From assembly GCF_050948175.1 (NCBI RefSeq), contig NC_135208.1, positions 3,720,001 to 3,784,000 of the forward strand: DNA of 64,000 nt, read 5' to 3'. The stretch comes from Xylocopa sonorina. Taxonomy: Eukaryota; Arthropoda; Insecta; Hymenoptera; Apidae. Of this stretch, positions 1-12,765 are shown piece after piece. The position numbers and the translations under genes are program-made. The notes beneath the pieces were generated by a model. It saw nothing but the letters and a program-made list of their open reading frames with translations. It had not been told where the DNA came from and did no database searches. Within the stretch, counting starts at the first letter, position 1; every line of letters begins with the position of its first letter.

Positions 1-2220
1 TACATAATTAAACACCTTTAATACAAGATGATACGTGTTAGAAAGGATGTTTGTTAATTCTATTCGCGTAATTAACTATGGGAGGGAATATTCTATTAAT
101 AAATACGGGAATTTTAATTAGGAACTATATTTAGTCCAATATAAAGCAAATAATACGATGTTACCATAAGTAATCACAGTTAATGCATTACGGATCGAAT
201 AAAATATAATCCACATTAATTAACTAACGCAATCTAAACGATTTAGTCTGCTAAAAGTCTCCTTTCGCTCGCTATTTAATAATATAATTAATTTTGAAGG
301 TTTCATTCAGTTTTTAAATTTTTGCGCGCAAACAGCGCCGCTGGCGCCATCTCTGTGAGAATCTCTGAAACTAAACGGCGAGTAGTTTCAGCGTTTCTCA
401 CAGAGATGGCGCCAGTGGCGCTGTTTGGGCGCAAAAATTTAAAAAATGATTCGAAACTTCAAAACCAATTATAACATAAAATAAAGGGAAAAATGAGATG
501 TTTACTACACCAAACGCAATAGAATACATTAATTAATAATATGTAGCGCATGGAAAAGCCAATTAATTAGCAATTACAACAGTAGAAGTAACATACATAA
601 TTAAACACCTTTAATACAAGATGATACGTGTTAGAAAGGATGTTTGTTAATTCTATTCGCGTAATTAATTATGGGAGGGAATATTCTATTAATAAATACA
701 GGAATTTTAATTAGAAACTATATTTAGTCCAATATAAAGCAAATAATACGATGTTACCATAAGTAATCACAGTTAATGCATTACGGATTGAATAAAATAC
801 ACTCCACATTAATTAACTCACGCAATCTAAATGATTTAGTCTGCTAAAAGTCTCCTTTCGCTCTCTATTTAATAATATAATTAATTTTAAAGGTTTCATT
901 AAGTTTTTAAATTTTTGCGCGCAAACAGCGCCGCTGGCGCCATCTCTGTGAGAAACGCTGAAACTACTCGCCGTTTAGTTTCACCGTTTCTCACAGAGAT
1001 GGCGCCAGTGGCGCTGTTTGGGCGCAAAAATTTAAAAAATGATTGGAAACTTCAAAACCAATTATAACATAAAATAAAGGGAAAAATGGGATGTTTACTA
1101 CACCAAACGCAATAGAATACATTAATTAATAATATGTAGTGCATGGAAAAGCCAATTAATTAGCAATTACATCAGTAGAAGTAAGATACATAATTAAACA
1201 CATTTAATACAAGATGATACGTGTTACAAAGGATGTTTGTTAATTCTATTCGCGTAATTAATTATGGGAGGGCCTATTCTATTAACAAATCCACGAATTT
1301 TAATTAGAAACCATATTTAGTCCAATATAAAGCAAATAATACGATGTTACCATAAGTAATCACAGTTAATGCATTACGGATTGAATAAAATACACTCCAC
1401 ATTAATTAACTAACGCAATCTAAATGATTTAGTCTGCTAAAAGTCTCCTTTCGCTCTCTATTTAATAATATAATTAATTTTAAAGGTTTCATTAAGTTTT
1501 TAAATTTTTGCGCGCAAACAGCGCCGCTGGCGCCATCTCTGTGAGAAACGCTGAAACTACTCGCCGTTTAGTTTCACCGTTTCTCACAGAGATGGCGCCA
1601 GTGGCGCTGTTTGGGCGCAAAAATTTAAAAAATGATTCGAAACTTCAAAACCAATTATAACATAAAATAAAGGGAAAAATGAGATGTTTACTACACCAAA
1701 CGCAATAGAATACATTAATTAATAATATGTAGCGCATGGAAAAGCCAATTAATTAGCAATTACAACAGTAGAAGTAACATACATAATTAAACACCTTTAA
1801 TACAAGATGATACGTGTTAGAAAGGATGTTTGTTAATTCTATTCGCGTAATTAACTATGGGAGGGAATATTCTATTAATAAATACGGGAATTTTAATTAG
1901 GAACTATATTTAGTCCAATATAAAGCAAATAATACGATGTTACCATAAGTAATCACAGTTAATGCATTACGGATCGAATAAAATATAATCCACATTAATT
2001 AACTAACGCAATCTAAACGATTTAGTCTGCTAAAAGTCTCCTTTCGCTCGCTATTTAATAATATAATTAATTTTGAAGGTTTCATTCAGTTTTTAAATTT
2101 TTGCGCGCAAACAGCGCCGCTGGCGCCATCTCTGTGAGAATCTCTGAAACTAAACGGCGAGTAGTTTCAGCGTTTCTCACAGAGATGGCGCCACCGGCGC
2201 TGACTGCGCGCGAAAATTTA
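1..2220 (+). repeat. 593-bp tandem repeat array with a GC-rich palindrome in each unit
   Basis: The same starting string (tacataattaaacacc or a one-base variant) recurs at 1, 594, 1187 and 1780, giving an exact 593-bp period over three full units and most of a fourth. The array runs off the left edge. Each unit is AT-rich except for a roughly 130-bp GC-rich inverted repeat (about 313-444 in unit 1), whose arms contain ggcgccatctctgtgagaa and its reverse complement. Units differ by only a few substitutions. There is no coding sequence. It behaves like satellite DNA. A related copy in the opposite orientation lies near 13640-14500, so the family is also dispersed. Confidence 0.95.
313..444. repeat. 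Palindrome (stem-loop) of repeat unit 1
   Basis: This is an inverted repeat with arms of about 55-60 bp around a short asymmetric centre. The left arm runs from aaatttttgcgcgcaaacag through ggcgccatctctgtgag; the right arm is ctcacagagatggcgcc through gcgcaaaaattt. The centre reads gaaactaaacggcgagtagt. The same structure recurs at about 906-1037, 1499-1630 and 2092-2220, the last with a diverged right arm. Confidence 0.9.
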
Positions 2221-3149
2221 AAAGTTTATTAAGAATTTTAAAATTTATTATATTATTAAAAATCGCAAAGTATAAAATGTTTAGTACATTAAGTGGAATT
2301 GATTACGTTAGTTAACAATAAATAATAAATATATTTGAGTAAATCAGCAATTATAACAGTGGAAGTAACAAACTTAATTAAACACCTATAATACAGGAGG
2401 ATACTTTTGTTATTTCTATTCTATTAATGAAGTATAAGAGGCCTCATTGTATTAAAGGGCGGTGCAGTTTGAATGAAGAATGCAATTTTGTAAAATGGAA
2501 AATAACTAATATGATGATACTCTGTAAACTGTCAAAGTTAATTTGGTTTAAAAGCGATGAAAATTATGAGTACTTTTACCGATGTAGCACTAAATAAAAT
2601 GAATGTAATTAAAATATATGTTGAATATATCAGATAGTAATTTGCGGGATAATAAACGTGGATAAATTAGTTTCGACTAGACCAATTTCTAACCTGGACA
2701 CGTGTTATTCCGTGGACATGCGTGCAATACACTGTTAGAACAAAAACTATTGTTTCTAGAATATAAAAGTTATGTTAATTCCAAAGATAGATGTTGTTGG
2801 TTATGCGAAGTCTCCAATGAAATAAAAGATACACGATTGATGTGGTGGTAATTTTTTTTGCTGGCTAATCGAGAATGAAAATAAAAATAATGTACCAATT
2901 TGTTTGTTGCAAGCGTTGTATTGTTAACTATACTCCGATTATCGTCGTTCGTTAAATATTGTGGAAAACATTTGTTGGAAAACATTTCGGTACGTTGCGG
3001 ATTCGATCATTTTCCAATAGCTGAATAGAACGAATAGGTGGTGATTTTTAGGTTATGCGGACGAAATGTTATTCTCCAGAAGGAACTTTTGTTTGTCTAT
3101 AATAATTTTAGGTAAGCCATCTTAGGTATTCTTGATCGTGCTTCGAATA
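2221..3149. other. Degenerate repeat tail and upstream region of TXNDC15
   Basis: From 2221 to about 2550 the sequence can still be followed as a diverged repeat unit: for example tcagcaattataacagtgga matches tagcaattacaacagtagaa of the intact units. The remainder is AT-rich, with no convincing coding sequence, and leads into the TXNDC15 start. Confidence 0.6.
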
Positions 3150-4134
3150 ATGATGCAATTCGAATCCCTGTTGTTCTTATGTTGTTCTTATTTAATAGTC
3201 ATTCTCGGGGGAATGAACCAGTGCGAGGTGATAGAGACAAATGCATTTGAAAACACTGATCAAGAATTTGAACGTTACGCAGGGGCAGTTAAATATGAAA
3301 AAGAAAATAATACTATCGAAGGAAATGTGACAGCGAATAATTCATCTTCTAACGTGACCAAAGTCAATTGCCTGACAGATAAAATTTATGAACCAGTAGA
3401 AGTAAATATATAGTTGATATATACTAAGATAGATTTGGCGATGATATTTAATGATACGTTCGATTGTTTCAGATCGTTAATGCAACTAGATTAATGAAAT
3501 TATTAATCTTAGAGCCAGGTCCATCGAACAGAAGTAGAAACGATAAGGAGGGCAGGTTGCTACCAGGAACGTGCGTAATAGTATTATTTTACGCCAGATG
3601 GAGTATATTCAGTAGTCAAGCTGCTCCCCATTTTAATGCGTTACCCCGTTCATTTCCGCATATTAAAGCGGTGGCAATAGATGCTATAAAATACCAAAAG
3701 TAAATATAATTAAGAATGTTGTCTATCTCTCTTGTCCGAGTAAAAGAGAATATATATTATTCTATGTTTATGCTTTCAGTTTTAATGCACAGTACGGAAT
3801 CGTCGGCGTCCCGACGTTAATGCTTGTTCACAATGGAAAACCTGTTGCAAAATTTAATGACACTGTGTACACATTGGAATCATTCGCAAAATTTATAACG
3901 CATATAACTAATTTACAACCGAATGGATCGTTGTACGTTACATCTTTAGATTTTTCTGGCCCCGTTTCCAGTATACCTTCCAACGAAACGGATTACTGTC
4001 TGGTCCTTTCGTGGATCTTCATTGGCATATGCGCTCTCTATTTCACATCGCAGAGTAGATGGTGGCAGCAATTCGTAGAGTTAATTCAGAATACATGGCG
4101 CGAAAGTAATGCTCAACACGAGCATGCCGATTAG
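3150..4134 (+). CDS. TXNDC15: Thioredoxin domain-containing protein 15 (TXNDC15-like)
   Basis: Three coding exons fit: 3150-3401, 3473-3699 and 3780-4134 (stop TAG). The protein starts MMQFESLLFLCCSY, a probable signal peptide, followed by an Asn-rich lumenal stretch with NxT/S sites. The thioredoxin-fold region spans exons 2 and 3 (FYARWSIFSSQAAPHFNALP, then YGIVGVPTLMLVHNGKP, with the cis-Pro). Near the C-terminus is one membrane helix (YCLVLSWIFIGICALYF), then a short charged tail. This order matches vertebrate TXNDC15, a type I membrane protein linked to ER and ciliary quality control. The position of the thioredoxin active site reads WSIFS, so no CxxC is present and redox catalysis is unlikely. 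The start is the first ATG before the signal peptide; an ATG directly after it is also possible. AATAAA signals follow at 4184-4198. Confidence 0.88.
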
Positions 4135-4199
4135 AGCGTTAATCGCCAATTAATCGCATTAATTGTTAAGAGACTAACGTGTAAATAAATCAAATAAAC

Positions 4200-4966
4200 T
4201 GCTATTTAACACCGATACGATCGTCACTATCGTTTATTATGTATACTGTTATGTAAATTATGGAGAATTTATTCGAAATGCGTTGTAAAAACACCGCGCG
4301 TCTTTAGTCAATTGAGCATTTAAATTTCCCCCTATCCAGTGTCAATTTACGGAGAAAATGCTAATCCATGAGTATCGTGAACGTTTAAAAAACCGAATCG
4401 AATGAGAAATGGTGTTATTCATGGTGTCGTAGAGGAAGAAAAGGTTTTGGGTAATAAATAACGAGGCTTGAATTTGACTTTGATAGTTCTATACCGAAAG
4501 TTCCATGTAATGGCCGACTTCGCGATTCACTTATCACTTCCCTAACTTCATGATTGTTGTGTGCGGCATTTGTTTGCGCTGAAGTTCGTCTCTAATGAAT
4601 TTTGTTATCGTTGTTATATCGCAAGAAATAATAGGCGCCGTTTAGTTTTCTGCAGTCTAATTGGCCGTAATTTAGTTGAGATTTTATGGAAAAGTTTCTG
4701 GTCAAGTACCTGGAACAAAGATACAACATGACATTCTTCTATATCCAGATACGTTCACGCGATTTTACACATTTTTCTGATTGATCGTCAGGTTAGGTTC
4801 TTTACAGGAAACCGGCTTCGTTTTTTAAATTAAACTTAGACTCTAGGTAAACGTAAGAAAATCTAGTTAGGTTAATAAAAGAAAAAGAGGAAGAGGGTCA
4901 GATAAAGGTCAACGAAGATCCTCTGTAAGAACCGAGTTTAACCGAGAGTAAAAAACCGAGCGAATA
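4200..4966. other. Intergenic region and 5' region of the zinc-finger gene
   Basis: No gene is seen between the TXNDC15 polyadenylation signals and the zinc-finger start codon. The last 100 bp are purine-rich and probably contain the 5'UTR. Confidence 0.6.
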
Positions 4967-7736
4967 ATGGGATCATTGAATCTCATTTGTCCGATGTGCT
5001 GTGGCGAAACGTTTAACAATCCACAGTCGTTAAAGTACCATTTGTTAAGCATGACAGACAACCTATACTGTCCCGGTTGTTCACAGCGATCCGACTCGGT
5101 AATGGCACTTATTCAACATTTGGATCGATGCGGACAAAGCGTCGAATCGGAGGAATCGTCCGAAGCTAAACAGCAGTCCGGTCAAGAGATTCGGGAACAG
5201 GAATCTGAAGCGGACGCAGAGGTGCTAATGGTTGGCGTCCGATCTATAGAAACGGTGTCTTCTTCTGATATTTTCCTGTAGTATTCGTTTAACGATAGCT
5301 TCTTTCGCGTAGAGCACAAACGTCGAAGGGATCGATCAGAGCTTTCTGGCAACAGTAAACGATAGTGGAATTATGATCGTCGGCGGGCCCCAAACCATAC
5401 AAGTTGATGAAAATGGTGTGTAGAAATTCTGAAATCTAGTACATAATAATAATTCTGCTTGTTTGACTATCGTATTATTTGACTTCTAATAAAAAAATCA
5501 GGAGATATTAAAGTCGTAGAAAAAATGGAAACCGAAGAGACACAGATGGAGGAAAATTCATTTAAGATCACGGAGAAAGTTCCTAGCATCGCTAGTAAAG
5601 TAGAAGAAAAATCTTTAGCCGACGATCGATTGGTAACAGTTTCGACTACTACAGAGGCGGACGATAAGAACAGGAGTAAAAATGTAATTACGATATTGCC
5701 TGGTGGATCGGAACTGCTCGACGGCGATACCGGTGCTCTGATAAATATGGATCGCATAGCTGATGTAGGCGAACTAGACGAAGATGGACTGTTGCGCGTT
5801 AAACAAGAACTTTGCGAGGTGAAAATACAAACGACCATCGTATAGCGATACGTATCGATACGTATCAAAATATAATGAAAATATAATTAAAGGGCATGAT
5901 TCGCATTTATAGATAGAACCGGAAGCAGTTTATAGTTGTACTAGTTGCGATATGAGCTTTAATTCTGTTGTGGAACATATAAAGCAGTTTCACGACGGAC
6001 AAGAAGTATTACTTGAAATAGCTGATCAATTAGACGATATATCTTCAGTACCTGTAACTAACGCTCTACCCTCAGCAGAATCAGGAAGCATAGTCAATAC
6101 TAGACAGAGACAGAGTATGAATACCCTTCGCACGGAAGAATGCGTAGACAGCGAGGGTAGATTATATACAAGAAAAGTAGTACAAATAGAGAGGTTCTGG
6201 GATAGAACTCCGATACAAACGTCACTACAGTCTACCAAAGCGCCGATGATTGAAAAATTCTTTTCCAACGTGGAAGGAGTAAAAGTACGTAAAGTACAAA
6301 ACTTATAATTTAACAGAGTTAATAATTCGACTAAATTCGTTGCAGGTACGAGAGAAAAAGCTGGCCACAGCACCAATGAGAATGTACAGATGTAATCAGT
6401 GCCTTCAGCAGTTCTCCAAATTAGGAAACTTTCGAGTACACGCATGTCTTCACGGCAATAATCGTTGCCACAGTTGTGACCAAACTTTTGCAACGCCGAA
6501 AGCGTTACAGCTACATGCAAAGGTGCACGAGGGTGAACCGGATCCAAATCAGAAAACTTTTGTTTGCGAAACCTGTGGAACTGAATTCTGTTCGCATAAA
6601 AGCCTGCGTCTACATTCTCGAATGCATGCACCGGTCAGAGCGAGACACGTCGACGCTCCCGAGGGAACGCCTAACGCGACATTTACATGTCCCGAGTGTG
6701 GTAAGCGATCGAGTAGCTTAAAAAAATGTTATATGAAAAATGTCGATTCCAAGGCGATGGCTAGAGTTGCATAAACGCATTTTCTAGGTAAAACATTAGC
6801 GGAATCTTACAAAGAAGCGCACATGGCGTTACACTCTGGCGACTCGGTAACTTGTACAGTGTGCAACAGAAAATTTGATTCCGCTGACAGCTTGGCAATG
6901 CACGCCGCGGTGCATACAGAATTGAGCCAACCACATTCGCCAACGCCACCTGCTACAGAGACTGCTGCGAGTGCCGAACTCGCGGAGAATCAGAAGCCTT
7001 ATCAGTGTCAACACTGCGGCCGAAGATTTACAAGACCTCACGAAAAGGTCAAACACGAACGTATTCATACTGGCGAAAAGCCACACGCGTGCGAAGTAAG
7101 TGTAACAAAAGTAATGCAATAACGATCTTAAATCTCTTTGTTTCGAAGAATTTGCTTCTACTCCTCTTTCCTTGTATCAATCAGGTTTGCGGTAAAACTT
7201 TTCGCGTCTCTTATTGTCTGACTTTGCACATGAGGACCCACACCGGCGTTAGACCGTACGGATGTCAACATTGTGGCAAAAGATTCAAAGCTTCTTCGGT
7301 ATACAATCATCATTTACTTACACACGGAGAAGAACGTGCTTATACGTGCCCCTATTGCCCGAAAACGTTTAAAACGCGTGTTCAATTAGCAGGGCATAAG
7401 AATAGTCATACTAAACCGTTTCGATGCACCGAGTGTTCTCGGCCCTTTGCTTCCTTGTACGCTGCCCGTGCTCACATACAGACACACAAGAAAGACAATA
7501 ACTTAAAATTTAGTTGCTACATCTGCGGTGCATCCTATGGCAGAGCATTTGCATTGAAAGATCATTTGAAGCAACACGGTCAAGATGTGCTAACACCACC
7601 AGAGCCGGTGAGGGAAGAAGAGATTCACGAAGGACAAGATTTTTTGCTGGCCGAAGAGGAGGTCGAAGATGATGAATTGGTCATCCCATCACCGTTACCC
7701 GTTGCACAATCATCCGAGGCAGATGACACGGAATGA
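4967..7736 (+). CDS. Multi-finger C2H2 zinc-finger protein
   Basis: Seven coding exons fit: 4967-5254, 5313-5415, 5502-5818, 5913-6284, 6346-6700, 6788-7095 and 7185-7736 (stop TGA). The first junction is least certain, because its intron would be only 58 nt. I count about 14 C2H2 or C2H2-like fingers: two degenerate ones at the N-terminus (CPMC, CPGC), one after an acidic linker (CTSC...H...H), then a dense run from exon 5 to exon 7. A canonical TGEKP linker joins two fingers in exon 6. Several fingers are split by introns, for example CPECG/K at 6700/6788 and CE/VCGK at 7095/7185, which supports the junctions. The tail is acidic (EEEIHEGQDFLLAEEEVEDDE). A nuclear DNA-binding regulator is likely. 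I cannot assign an ortholog. Confidence 0.85.
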
Positions 7737-9128
7737 GACTAGAAAAACTAGTCGAATGGTTGTTACACGAATTGTAGTTTATAATACTGTTCAACATTAC
7801 GAAAACAGATTACGGCGGATAATTTCCTATTTTACGTAGACTATATCGGCAAAATTTCTATTCAGACATTGAACATGATATTTTAATTTTTATGAACAAA
7901 TAACATTCTACTATGATCCGCTGCTGTGACTAGATACGATAGTATTTGTTTGTAAATAACGAGTATACAACAATACTGCGAGTTTGTATATCCTCATTGG
8001 TATTGTGTGGATGAAAAATGTTAAATACGAACAGCGATTGTATTATGAGAGACTATAGTTTTATTGTGCCTGTTTAATATATTGAAGTAAACAAATCTAT
8101 ATATTATTTAATTTATGATCTATTTTAAAAATTAAGTTTCATTGTGTGTTAGTTTAAATTAAGTTATACGATCTTTTTAGTTAATTTAATAGTGATAGAA
8201 AAAAAAAAAGACTTACAAAATAAAAAGAAGTTACGAAATATTTACTTTATGTTAAATATGAGAGAATACAACAAAAATTAATAAAGGGTCAAAAATTATT
8301 TTCGAATTAATTTCAGTTCTAATGACGACGTTCATATTTGTTTTCTTTCTTTTCAAACTGTAACAATTCATTATCATCGAAATTCAATTTTGTGAACGTT
8401 TTTAATTGTGAACGTGATTAATATATTCTTCTTGTCTTTAAAGGAAACAAATAAAAATCACCTAAATGATTCTGGACACACACACACACACACGCACACA
8501 CGATTAACTAGAAAATAGTCTATCAAGTACAAATAATATAAAAAGATCTAATATATAAGAATGATGCAAATGATGAATAAACCAACCGATATACATTGCT
8601 GATATAAAATGCTCTATAAAAATATTTTTACTTAAACGTGCCAAATTTGTATACTTGTAAATAAACGAAAGTCAACTAATTTATATAATTAAAAATTTAC
8701 TGCACACGATTATGCAGCTATTTGTATGAAATTCATGCGTACTTCTATATGTACACTACATATTTACAACTACAATTAAATAAAATATGAAAGTAATATA
8801 TTTTACAGATGCAAATATTTGATTAAACCCAATACTTTCCAGGAATTGATTAGCAATTACTTTAAACCATCTCTGATTTTTTGAAGAGCTTACTAAAGAG
8901 CTGAGTAAACAAGCTTGCCGTTAATGTTAATGCACCATCTGTTGTACTTATATTAAGTTTTTGCAATCAAACAGTTCAGTCCCCCATTGAAATTCGTGTC
9001 GTTCTCATGGCTGTATTACATTAAACGATATGGAGTTTTTCATTTTTTTCAATGGAAGTTTCGTGGTAGGTGTGCTAATGTGATATAAAAGTGCCGTTGT
9101 GTGCACTATTCGAATAACTGAGAAGTCT
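7737..9128. other. AT-rich intergenic region between zinc-finger gene and GPCR
   Basis: This contains the zinc-finger 3'UTR and the GPCR upstream region. A CA-type microsatellite lies at about 8478-8501. A TATA-like motif (gatataaaag) at 9082-9091 is 38 bp before the GPCR ATG, so a very short 5'UTR or an upstream promoter is possible. No gene is seen. Confidence 0.55.
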
Positions 9129-10550
9129 ATGAATTTTCAGCTTGAAAATATCGACACCAGCAAGCAAATGTTCCCCTCAGAAATTTGGAAAATACGTCCT
9201 ATGTGGGAGGTGATGCTAAAAGTTATCAGTGTTTTACCAATCATCGTCCTTGGTTCATTAGCTAACAGTGGCTTAATCTATGTGGTATTCAAAGAAAAAT
9301 CTCTACATACTACAACAAATCTCTTGATTGTAAACATGTGTATCGCAGATTTTGGCACCTGCCTAATATGCCCATGTATGTTTCTTTGCATCGATTTATT
9401 TCAAAACTACATATTGGGAGACGTTGGTTGCCGACTAGATGGATCATTGGTGCACGCTTTAACATTGGTTGTGGTCTTTAACTTAAGTGCAATCAGTTAT
9501 GATCGCGTTTCAGCTGTTTTTAATTGTTTGGGAAAGTTAACAAGGAGGTGATATCACAGATTTAATACCGACTACTCTAAAAAACCTTGCTGAGAAACAG
9601 TATATACTTTGATACTTTTTATATTGAAGGATGACGTTGGTTTTGCTTTTCACTACCTGGATATCTGGTATAATTATCGCTATTCCTTTAATGTACCTTC
9701 GACGGTACTATGAAAGACACTGGAACAATTTTATAGAAAGATACTGCACGGAAGACACTGTGCTTGTTTACCCTTATTGGCATATATTCATGGGTCTAAG
9801 CGTTTGGATACCATTAACTATAATGGCAATATGTTACTCGGCTATTCTCATAAAAGTATCGTTTAGTCGGTAGTTTTCCTTTATACAAAACTAAAACTAT
9901 CGTTTTATGCTACATTTTCAATTTATAGCTAGATCGTTACAAATCACAAGCTCTGAGAAGCAAGTATTCTATTATGGTCAAATACAAGGGAAGAGTAACG
10001 CATGTTATGGCACTCGTAGTATTAGCATTCATTATATGCCGTGTACCGTTCACAGCGTTAGTCATTCAAAGGGCAAAATTATCAAAGGGGCCACAAAAAA
10101 TAGGGGCAGCAGAAACTATGTATCCATTATGGTAATTATATCTATGCAATCTCATCGATTATGTAATATGTGAATAATTTCCACAGGTATATTAGCAGAT
10201 ATTTGGTACTGGTTAATGCAGCAATAAACCCTTTGTTATATGGCTTTAGTAGTAGTTTGTTACGAAAAAAGTTGGAATTGTATCCTGCTACATCCTGGCT
10301 AATCTGGCTGAAAAAACAACAGAGATCGAAACCATATACTGGTTCACAGTTAAGAGCACTGAATTTTCAAGACTCAAGATCACGATCTCCTTCTGTACAA
10401 ATAAACATTAACAACAACATGGACACAGTACCAAATGTTTCATCGACAATTAGATCTGCAAATAAAGAAAAACAAATTCAACTATCAACGGATGTACTCA
10501 GCAATCGTTATTCTTCAGAAAATGGGCTGCTGATGAACACATCGATGTAA
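9129..10550 (+). CDS. Rhodopsin-class (class A) G-protein coupled receptor, orphan
   Basis: Four exons keep frame for a protein of 403 residues: 9129-9547, 9630-9855, 9929-10131 and 10187-10550. TM1 carries LANSGLIYVV, TM2 has NMCIADF (the LAxAD equivalent), and TM3 ends in SAISYDRVSAV (DRY replaced by DRV). TM4 and TM5 lie in exon 2. TM6 is VVLAFIICRVPF (CWxP as CRVP), and TM7 is NAAINPLLYG (intact NPxxY). Cys residues sit at the start of TM3 and in extracellular loop 2. The C-terminal tail is Ser/Asn-rich. The overall pattern is that of insect neuropeptide or peptide-hormone receptors, but I do not recognise the ligand class. The start is the first ATG in frame. The stop lies 190 bp from the convergent YARS1 stop. 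Confidence 0.82.
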
Positions 10551-10740
10551 GATGAGATTTATATATTATATATGTTGCACGTTTACATAATGTGAAATAT
10601 ATAAAACTGTAATGTGAAAACAATTAAATAAAATAGAAACGGCAGTTTTAAATATAAAGCACTTCTCGATCTGGTCAATATTCGATCTATTTTTGCATAA
10701 GTAAAAAATCAAAATGGATACCTACATATCCGAAGTATTA

Positions 10741-12765
10741 TTATTTAATTGCTACATTTTTGAGGCTGTCAGCTGTGAGTTTTCCACCATTGGCAGTAAG
10801 TAAAAGATTTCCACTCCAGGATGCCTCTCCGGCACCGTTCACTACAAGATCAACCTGGACAAAGAATATAAATTATGAATACGTATTGTTTTTCCTACTT
10901 TACTATGAACATACTTGCAACTTTTCCCAGACTTTCTTCTTTGGATTAAGTATATCATCCGGTGATCCATCCTCGTATCCATCAACAAAAACTTTTTCAC
11001 CCGGTTCGCTATTTAGCGGAGGTCTTAATGGTTCAACTTGTCTGCTAGGTTCGTCTCTATATTGCAAAGATACGATTAAAAATGTTATTTAATATAGGGA
11101 AAGATATATTTACAGAATCAAGACATACACCGATGCACATAAAACCATCCCATGAGATTGGACACCTCTTAATGATGCTGGTTTTAGATTTGCAAGGACA
11201 ACTACCATTCTATCTTTCATTTCTTCTAATGGCACATAATTTACCAGCCCGCTAACTATCGTACGAGGTCCGTTCTCTTCTCCCAGATCTATTTTCTCTA
11301 TATAAAGTGTATCAGCATCTGGATGTTTCGATACTTCAACTATTTTTCCAATCCTAATATCTAATCGAGCCGGTGTTAATTCTTCGACGACTTCTGTACA
11401 TTTAATATAAATGTTACATTATAATTTCAATTTGTTATATATTCTATAAATATTATTTTTATTATATCATTTGTATTACTTGGCTTTTGTGGTGGATAGG
11501 CTTTACTCGCTAAACTTTTCAGCTTCGAATCTGCTTCAAACTCCTTTCTAATTGGATCCAACAGTTTATTAATGTAAACCTCCACTGCATTTTTTAAATC
11601 TCCAGGATGTATTTCTTCTTTAGCAAATGCATTCTCCAAATCTTCGTATTTAACAAAGGATACGTCTCCACCTGAAAATAAATATCTTCTGTACAAGTGT
11701 TCGCAAGCGCAATTTAAATTTTGGAATATATTTAGTAATATATAGTACCAAACTCAGCAGTTCTTAGTATGTTAAAGGACTCATCCTCTTTTAATAATGG
11801 AAATATCACATGTTTTGTAAATGACAAAACTCCATTGTCGCTGACATTACCAGGTTCACAGAATGCTTTCTTTAATTTTTTCTTAATCACTGCGCTACTG
11901 TCTAACAAATCAATCTTAGAATCATCCTCGGATGAAGACATTTTTGATCCTATTAAACCAGGTACTGAAATAAAACTTAATTTGTGGTATAGTGTCAAAT
12001 TTTTTAGAAATATGGTTTACAGTTGCCAATTTCATATCGTATACACACTCATTGGATTCATTAAATGGACACGTTTTTCATATCCAAGCAATGGTAAGTA
12101 TTTCTCGGAGAAAGTAAAAATCTTTCTCTGATCTACACCACCGAACTGAGCATCAACTTTAAGATACTGCTCATCTAGTGCCTGTAAACCTGGATATAAC
12201 AGTCCAGAGAGTAAAGGGTTTGCAACTTGTTTAACTACTTCGGCACCAGCCTTTTTTGCATCGTGTTCAGTTACAACAGAACTTAAACGATACATATCTA
12301 ATGTATATTCCCTAAAACAAGAAAACGATTGATGAAATGTACCATACAAATTTTTTTTATTCTTTCATACGCAAATACTTTGATTTACCTAGACAATTGG
12401 TAATCTGTACCCTTAACAAATTGTAATTTTTCTAAAGGTACGTCGATAGATTTTAGCATTGCTTTGATGATCGTTTCATAATATTTAGTACGAAGTTCTA
12501 AAAGTTCCCATGGTGCTTTCATATTGTCCAAGTAAGCGTGAAGATCGGCAAATAATATAGTAACTTCTACTCCAGCTCTTAAAAAGTCTGCTATCTTCGA
12601 CATTGGCACAAAATATCCAATGTGTGGCCTACCGGTTGTGGCTGTACCCCAATACAGTTTCAAATCTCTTTGTTTTAGAATAGTTTTCAACCTTTCATCT
12701 CCAAGCCATTCAGCCAAGTTTCTTGTGATAAGTTCATATTTTTCCTCCCACTTAAGTTCAACCAT
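10741..12765 (-). CDS. YARS1: Tyrosyl-tRNA synthetase, cytoplasmic
   Basis: Seven exons on the minus strand: 12765-12389, 12311-12049, 11964-11749, 11671-11480, 11393-11129, 11056-10915 and 10854-10741. The enzyme joins tyrosine to tRNA-Tyr. The N-terminal catalytic domain starts MVELKWEEKYELITRNL. It carries the class I HIGH-like motif as PHIGY and the second signature KMSSS at the start of exon 3. Downstream, HPGDLKNAVEVYINKLLDPIR is typical of the eukaryotic enzyme. Exons 5-7 encode the C-terminal EMAP-II-like tRNA-binding domain (RLDIRIGKIVEVSKHPDADTLYIEKIDLG...VSGLVNYVP), the same two-part architecture as animal YARS1. The length, about 520-530 residues, fits the family. The start is the first in-frame ATG. 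The gene is tail-to-tail with the GPCR. Confidence 0.95.

Noticed and set aside
1..2220. CRISPR array or known transposon with coding capacity
   Set aside because: Units are 593 bp and adjacent without spacers, and contain no transposase or reverse transcriptase frame.
2770..2985. Minus-strand 71-codon frame upstream of TXNDC15
   Set aside because: Low complexity, no recognisable motif, no splice support.
6026..6631. Minus-strand open frame of 201 codons
   Set aside because: It is antisense to zinc-finger exons and shows no domain; the plus-strand C2H2 pattern explains the region.
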